Source: Mucilaginibacter kameinonensis
GTDB lineage: Bacteria; Bacteroidota; Bacteroidia; Sphingobacteriales; Sphingobacteriaceae
Length of the DNA: 64,000 nucleotides
Direction: 5' to 3'
Assembly (NCBI RefSeq): GCF_003675385.1
Contig: NZ_RCWZ01000004.1
Location: 744,001 to 808,000 of the forward strand
In this document: one piece after another, positions 60,422-64,000 of the stretch
How positions within the stretch are numbered: the first letter of the stretch is position 1
Layout of the letters: every line of letters starts with the position of its first letter
Translations under genes and position numbers: made by a program
Notes under the pieces: generated by a model
Told to the model about the DNA's origin: nothing
Databases searched by the model: none
The model's input: the letters and a program-made list of their open reading frames with translations, nothing else

Positions 60422-61767
60422 TGTTGATGAAAAAGTTTAATATCAGTTTTACCCCCATTATATTTTTTTCAGCAACACTTTTATTGCTATCATCAACCAA
60501 CGTTTTCGCCCAGGATAAGGATGACAGCGACGGCGAAATGTTTATCGAGGCCAAACCGCGTAACAAGAACGGCATTTTTAAGGGCGATGATGAGATCAGC
60601 TACAAGCTTAACATCAAAAGCACTTATAAAGATAAGCAGGAAGGTAAATTCAAATACGTTATCACCACGGATGAAGGCAAGCCTGTATTCAGGGACTCTT
60701 CAAATTTTTCTATCGGTGCCGGTTCGTCAAAAAGCCTTAATGTAAAAGTTAATGCTAAAAACGCGGGGTTCTATCATATCGATTTTATGTTTAACCTATC
60801 GGCTTATGATGATACCGTGCGCAAGGTGTTTGGATTAAACCCCGAATCCGTTACCTCGCAATTACATAAACCTGCCGATTTTGATAGCTTCTGGCTGCAA
60901 ACCCGCCAGCAACTGGCCGACGTAAAACCGCAATACAAGGTATTGGAACGCAGGGACCTATCCACCAAATACAAAAAGGTTTACCTGGTTGAGATGAAAT
61001 CGTACGATAACCTGCTGATCCGCGGCTGGCTGGTGATCCCTACCGATGGCCGCAAGTTTCCGGTACATTATCGTGTACCCGGCTATGTGGTTGAATTAAA
61101 GCCCAACATGGACAATGATGATTATATCGCTTTCGATATCAACGTGCGTGGTAATGGCAACAGCAAGGATGTGGTGCACATTAATACAGACAATTACAAT
61201 GTTACCAATATTGAGGATAAGAACAAGTACATTTATCGCGGCGTTTATATGGATTGCCTGCGCGGGCTCGATTTCCTTTACTCGCACAGTAACCTTGGTA
61301 TTGATACCTCAAAAATTTATGTAGAGGGCGGTAGCCAGGGCGGTGCGCTGGCAGTGGTAACCGCGGCACTTGACAAAAGGATTAAAGTGTTAACCATGCA
61401 GGTGCCGCTATTTGCCGATATCCGGGATAATTACAATATTTCGGCTTCGTACAAAGAACAGGTTGTGCCGTTCAAAATGTTCAGACGGTATAAGGCTTCG
61501 CGTGCTGAGTTTACCTGGGATAAGTTTTTTGAGAACTTTGATTATTATGATCCGCAAAACTTTGCGCCAATGGTAAAATGCCCCGTGTTGATGGGCATAG
61601 GCTTGCTTGACCAATTTTGTCCGCCGCGTTGCAGCATGTCATTGTATAACCATTTGGGTACAACCAATAAGGAGTGGGTAAGTGTACCAAACTCAACCCA
61701 CGAGGTTGACCTGAATTATTTTATGTTTCAAAATCTCTGGATCCGGGAAAAGTTCCGGATTCCATAA
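60418..61767 (+). CDS. Acetylxylan-esterase-like protein (copy 1)
   Basis: 449 residues. A signal peptide leads to an Ig-like beta domain (about 40-140) and then an AXE1-type alpha/beta hydrolase. The nucleophile is in GGSQGGALAV (Ser306), the acid in GLLDQFCPP (Asp398) and the base in NSTHEVDL (His428). PADFDSFWLQTRQQL, before the hydrolase domain, is a marker of the family. Known members remove acetyl groups from xylan or cephalosporin C; whether the target here is a surface sugar is inferred. Starts at 60418, with further in-frame Mets at residues 2 and 4. Confidence 0.88.
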   Translation: MMLMKKFNISFTPIIFFSATLLLLSSTNVFAQDKDDSDGEMFIEAKPRNKNGIFKGDDEISYKLNIKSTYKDKQEGKFKYVITTDEGKPVFRDSSNFSIGAGSSKSLNVKVNAKNAGFYHIDFMFNLSAYDDTVRKVFGLNPESVTSQLHKPADFDSFWLQTRQQLADVKPQYKVLERRDLSTKYKKVYLVEMKSYDNLLIRGWLVIPTDGRKFPVHYRVPGYVVELKPNMDNDDYIAFDINVRGNGNSKDVVHINTDNYNVTNIEDKNKYIYRGVYMDCLRGLDFLYSHSNLGIDTSKIYVEGGSQGGALAVVTAALDKRIKVLTMQVPLFADIRDNYNISASYKEQVVPFKMFRRYKASRAEFTWDKFFENFDYYDPQNFAPMVKCPVLMGIGLLDQFCPPRCSMSLYNHLGTTNKEWVSVPNSTHEVDLNYFMFQNLWIREKFRIP

Positions 61768-61781
61768 ATTGTACTTTTTTA

Positions 61782-63116
61782 ATGAACTGTTTTAATTTCC
61801 TGATCACAATTAAATTTAAGCCGTACTATCTTGTTTTAGCTGTATGTTTTTTGTTGTTCAACGCCACAGAGCCAGTTCTGGCCCAGAACAAAGAAGATGG
61901 TGAAGAAGTATCAACCGTACTTAACATCAACGATAAGAACGGCACTTTTAGCTCAACCGCGTCATTCAGTTTCGAGATAAAAAACAACCACGATACCAAC
62001 CAGGAAGGTACCATCTCATACAATATCACTACCGAAAAAGGGCAGGTTATTAAAACACTGTCAAAACCGGTAAACCTTGCCAAAAAGAGCTCTTCAAAAT
62101 ATGACTTTGATGTTCCGGGTTTAAAGGCGGGCTTTTACAAGCTTAACATGATGATCAACGTAAGCGACTATGACGATACTACCCGTCGCGCTTTCGGGAT
62201 TAAACCAGACGACATCAGGTCGCAGTATGCTAAACCTGCGGATTTTGACCAGTTTTGGCAAACCGCCAAAGATGAACTGGCTAAGGTGAAGCCCAACTAC
62301 AAACTCACCGAGCTACCCGACAGGCAAACGGAAAATCGCAAGGTTTATCAAATTGAAATGAAATCGCTTGATGATATTCTCATCCGCGGTTTTATGACGG
62401 TGCCTATCACTAAAAATAAGGACAAAAAGTTTTCGGTACTGCTGGGTTTGCCCGGTTACCAGGTTAACCTGCAGCCCATAGTTGGTGACGACCCTGACCT
62501 GGTGATCATCACCCTGAATACCCGCGGCCAGGGAACCAGTAAAGACGTGGTGCATACCGAGCGCGATGCCTTTATCTCCTATCATATTGAAGATAAAAAC
62601 AAATACGTGATGCGCGGCGTGATCATGGACTGCGTTAGAGCTGTTGATTTTATTTTTGCCCAGCCTAACCTGCGTCATGATCAGATCCTTGCGAGTGGTG
62701 GCAGTATGGGTGGCTTTCTGTCATTGGCTGTTTCGGGCCTTGATCACCGCATAGCTTTATGTTCGGCACAAAACCCCATCATGAGCGATGTACATAACCT
62801 GGTTGGCGCGGTAACATGGCCAATTAATGATATCAGGAAATACTGCAACAGCAAAGCCGGGGTAAGCTTTGACCAGGTGATCAACAACCTTGATTATTAC
62901 GATACCAAAAACTTTGCAAGCAGGATAAAATGCCCTACGCTTATTGGTTTAGGCTTACTTGACCCCTTCGTACCCCCTGCCAATGGCTATGCCGTTTACA
63001 ATTCATTGAATGGCGATAAGCACATGATCATATTTAAAAATCTGGGCCACGAAGTAAGCGTTGAGTACAAAGAGTACGAGGGCCGTTGGATGCGTGATAC
63101 ATTTGGTTTATTTTAG
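61782..63116 (+). CDS. Acetylxylan-esterase-like protein (copy 2)
   Basis: 444 residues, paralogue of the preceding gene, same plan: signal peptide, Ig-like domain, PADFDQFWQTAKDELAKVKP, hydrolase core. Nucleophile GGSMGGFLSL (Ser308), Asp394 in LGLLDPFVPP, His423 in LGHEVSV. The triad is complete in both copies, so both may be active. 14 bp after copy 1, clearly co-transcribed. Sequence divergence is considerable, so the duplication is not recent. Confidence 0.88.
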   Translation: MNCFNFLITIKFKPYYLVLAVCFLLFNATEPVLAQNKEDGEEVSTVLNINDKNGTFSSTASFSFEIKNNHDTNQEGTISYNITTEKGQVIKTLSKPVNLAKKSSSKYDFDVPGLKAGFYKLNMMINVSDYDDTTRRAFGIKPDDIRSQYAKPADFDQFWQTAKDELAKVKPNYKLTELPDRQTENRKVYQIEMKSLDDILIRGFMTVPITKNKDKKFSVLLGLPGYQVNLQPIVGDDPDLVIITLNTRGQGTSKDVVHTERDAFISYHIEDKNKYVMRGVIMDCVRAVDFIFAQPNLRHDQILASGGSMGGFLSLAVSGLDHRIALCSAQNPIMSDVHNLVGAVTWPINDIRKYCNSKAGVSFDQVINNLDYYDTKNFASRIKCPTLIGLGLLDPFVPPANGYAVYNSLNGDKHMIIFKNLGHEVSVEYKEYEGRWMRDTFGLF

Positions 63117-63128
63117 CACGTTTAAACC

Positions 63129-63980
63129 ATGGGCCTGAAGTTATCCATTTCAAAATATTTTCTGTTTACAGCAATTACGCTTGCTGCTTTTATACCTGCT
63201 AAAAGCTACGGCGGCGGTTTCCCGGTACGTCCGGGCAGGATCACGCTTACGCCATCAGCAACCTACTTTTTTGCCAATAAAGCCTGGGACGAAAACAGCC
63301 ATAAAGGATCCTTTGCCAATAACGGCAAGTTTACTTCCTGGAGCTATGCCTTGTATTCGGAGGTTGGCTTAAGTCGCCGGTTTACGCTATCGGTACTGGC
63401 CCCCTATGTCATGAATACTTTCGCGACAGATCTTGGTACCAGCAAAAGCTCCGGCTTTCAGGACCTTGAAGTAGGCATCAGGTATTACCTGGCCAATATT
63501 AATTATAAATATTATTTCAGCTTACAGGGTACAGCCATTGTACCTATGTACACCAATACTGCATTGGGCTATAACCAAAAAGGAGCCGAACTCAGACTGG
63601 CCTTTGCAGGCAGCGGGCACCTGTTTAGCAAAAACTCATTCTTTATTCTCGAAAACGGCGTACGCGAATATTTTGGCTACGAAAGTGTTTTCCAGGACAG
63701 GTATAATGCCACTTACGGCCTAACGCTCGATAAAAAATTCCACGAGCAAATTTCATTAAGCGTAGGCGGATTTTATGCCACCAGTATCAACAAGGAATTT
63801 AACGTAAACCCAAGTGCCAGCAAAAACTTCGCGTTTAACCAGGTTGCGTTAAGCTACGGGCATTCCTTTGCCAAAAGCCTATCGATGTTTTTAACAGGGG
63901 GCACGTTTGTTACCGGCCGTAATACCGGCGCAGGCAGCAACTTGTCGGCGTCGCTTATTTACCGGATAGATACTAAATAG
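63129..63980 (+). CDS. Outer-membrane beta-barrel protein (copy 2)
   Basis: 283 residues. Signal peptide (about 1-26, ending KSYG-G) and a beta-barrel. Homologous to the copy at 59579-60421, as shown by the shared GLSRRF/L segment, a long L-x-D-L-x-V-G-I/L-Y strand and GRNTGAG near the end. 12 bp after the second esterase. Mirrors copy 1 about the esterase pair. Confidence 0.75.
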   Translation: MGLKLSISKYFLFTAITLAAFIPAKSYGGGFPVRPGRITLTPSATYFFANKAWDENSHKGSFANNGKFTSWSYALYSEVGLSRRFTLSVLAPYVMNTFATDLGTSKSSGFQDLEVGIRYYLANINYKYYFSLQGTAIVPMYTNTALGYNQKGAELRLAFAGSGHLFSKNSFFILENGVREYFGYESVFQDRYNATYGLTLDKKFHEQISLSVGGFYATSINKEFNVNPSASKNFAFNQVALSYGHSFAKSLSMFLTGGTFVTGRNTGAGSNLSASLIYRIDTK

Positions 63981-64000
63981 CTTTGTAAAAGCTCAAAGCC

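Overview
The window is a piece of a Bacteroidota chromosome, most likely from Sphingobacteriaceae and Mucilaginibacter-like. The evidence is a SusC/SusD pair, the type IX secretion/gliding genes porV and gldJ, an ExbB-ExbD-ExbD-TonB-PstS-TPR operon, a 14-gene nuo operon with split nuoC and nuoD and a short nuoG, -7 boxes of the form TAnnTTTG, and almost no Shine-Dalgarno sequences. No rRNA, tRNA or CRISPR array was seen.

Layout. 1-5.2 kb: a same-strand set of esterase (cut by the window edge), ATP-grasp enzyme with a histone-H1-like tail, YbdK-type carboxylate-amine ligase, class I glutamine amidotransferase and a second ATP-grasp-like protein, apparently an uncharacterised amide-bond-forming pathway. 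5.3-9.0 kb: a small Cys-rich membrane protein and a giant GH18-like/polysaccharide deacetylase/GT2 fusion. 9.0-9.8 kb: a REP-associated tyrosine transposase (RAYT) between two matching palindrome arrays. 9.8-13.4 kb: ispF, porV and divergent gldJ. 13.5-18.5 kb: an NTF2-like protein and a SusC/SusD nutrient-uptake pair. 19.1-23.1 kb: DUF4159, rsmE, CNNM/CBS transporter, pyrophosphatase and DedA. 23.1-36.5 kb: the complete nuo operon (nuoA to nuoN, minus strand) with repeat elements in its spacers. 36.7-42.5 kb: the Ton energisation operon. 42.9-45.6 kb: SUI1, a lipid kinase, and metK behind a probable SAM-II riboswitch.

45.8-53 kb is an accessory region: a membrane protein with a possibly rewritten tail, a RepA-like ATPase, a three-gene defence operon, a long AT-rich stretch with an orphan sigma-54-type promoter, a second RAYT in its own repeats, and a tiny hydrophobic peptide gene with its own terminator. 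The defence operon is the main discovery candidate. It encodes a Pycsar-type transmembrane effector, a class III nucleotide cyclase (PycC-like), and a third protein overlapping the cyclase gene that carries the signature of a bacterial E2 (ubiquitin-conjugating-like) enzyme. Effector, cyclase and E2 in that order resembles type II short CBASS, but with a Pycsar cyclase in place of the CD-NTase.

53-64 kb: DoxX, TauE, DUF5995, small membrane proteins, a YhcC-type radical SAM protein, then an acyltransferase-3 followed by a mirrored block of outer-membrane barrel, acetylxylan-esterase-like, acetylxylan-esterase-like, outer-membrane barrel, possibly a surface acyl addition/removal system. Several families of palindromic intergenic repeats recur across the window, including inside the nuo operon. 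All assignments come from reading the sequence; no database search was run.
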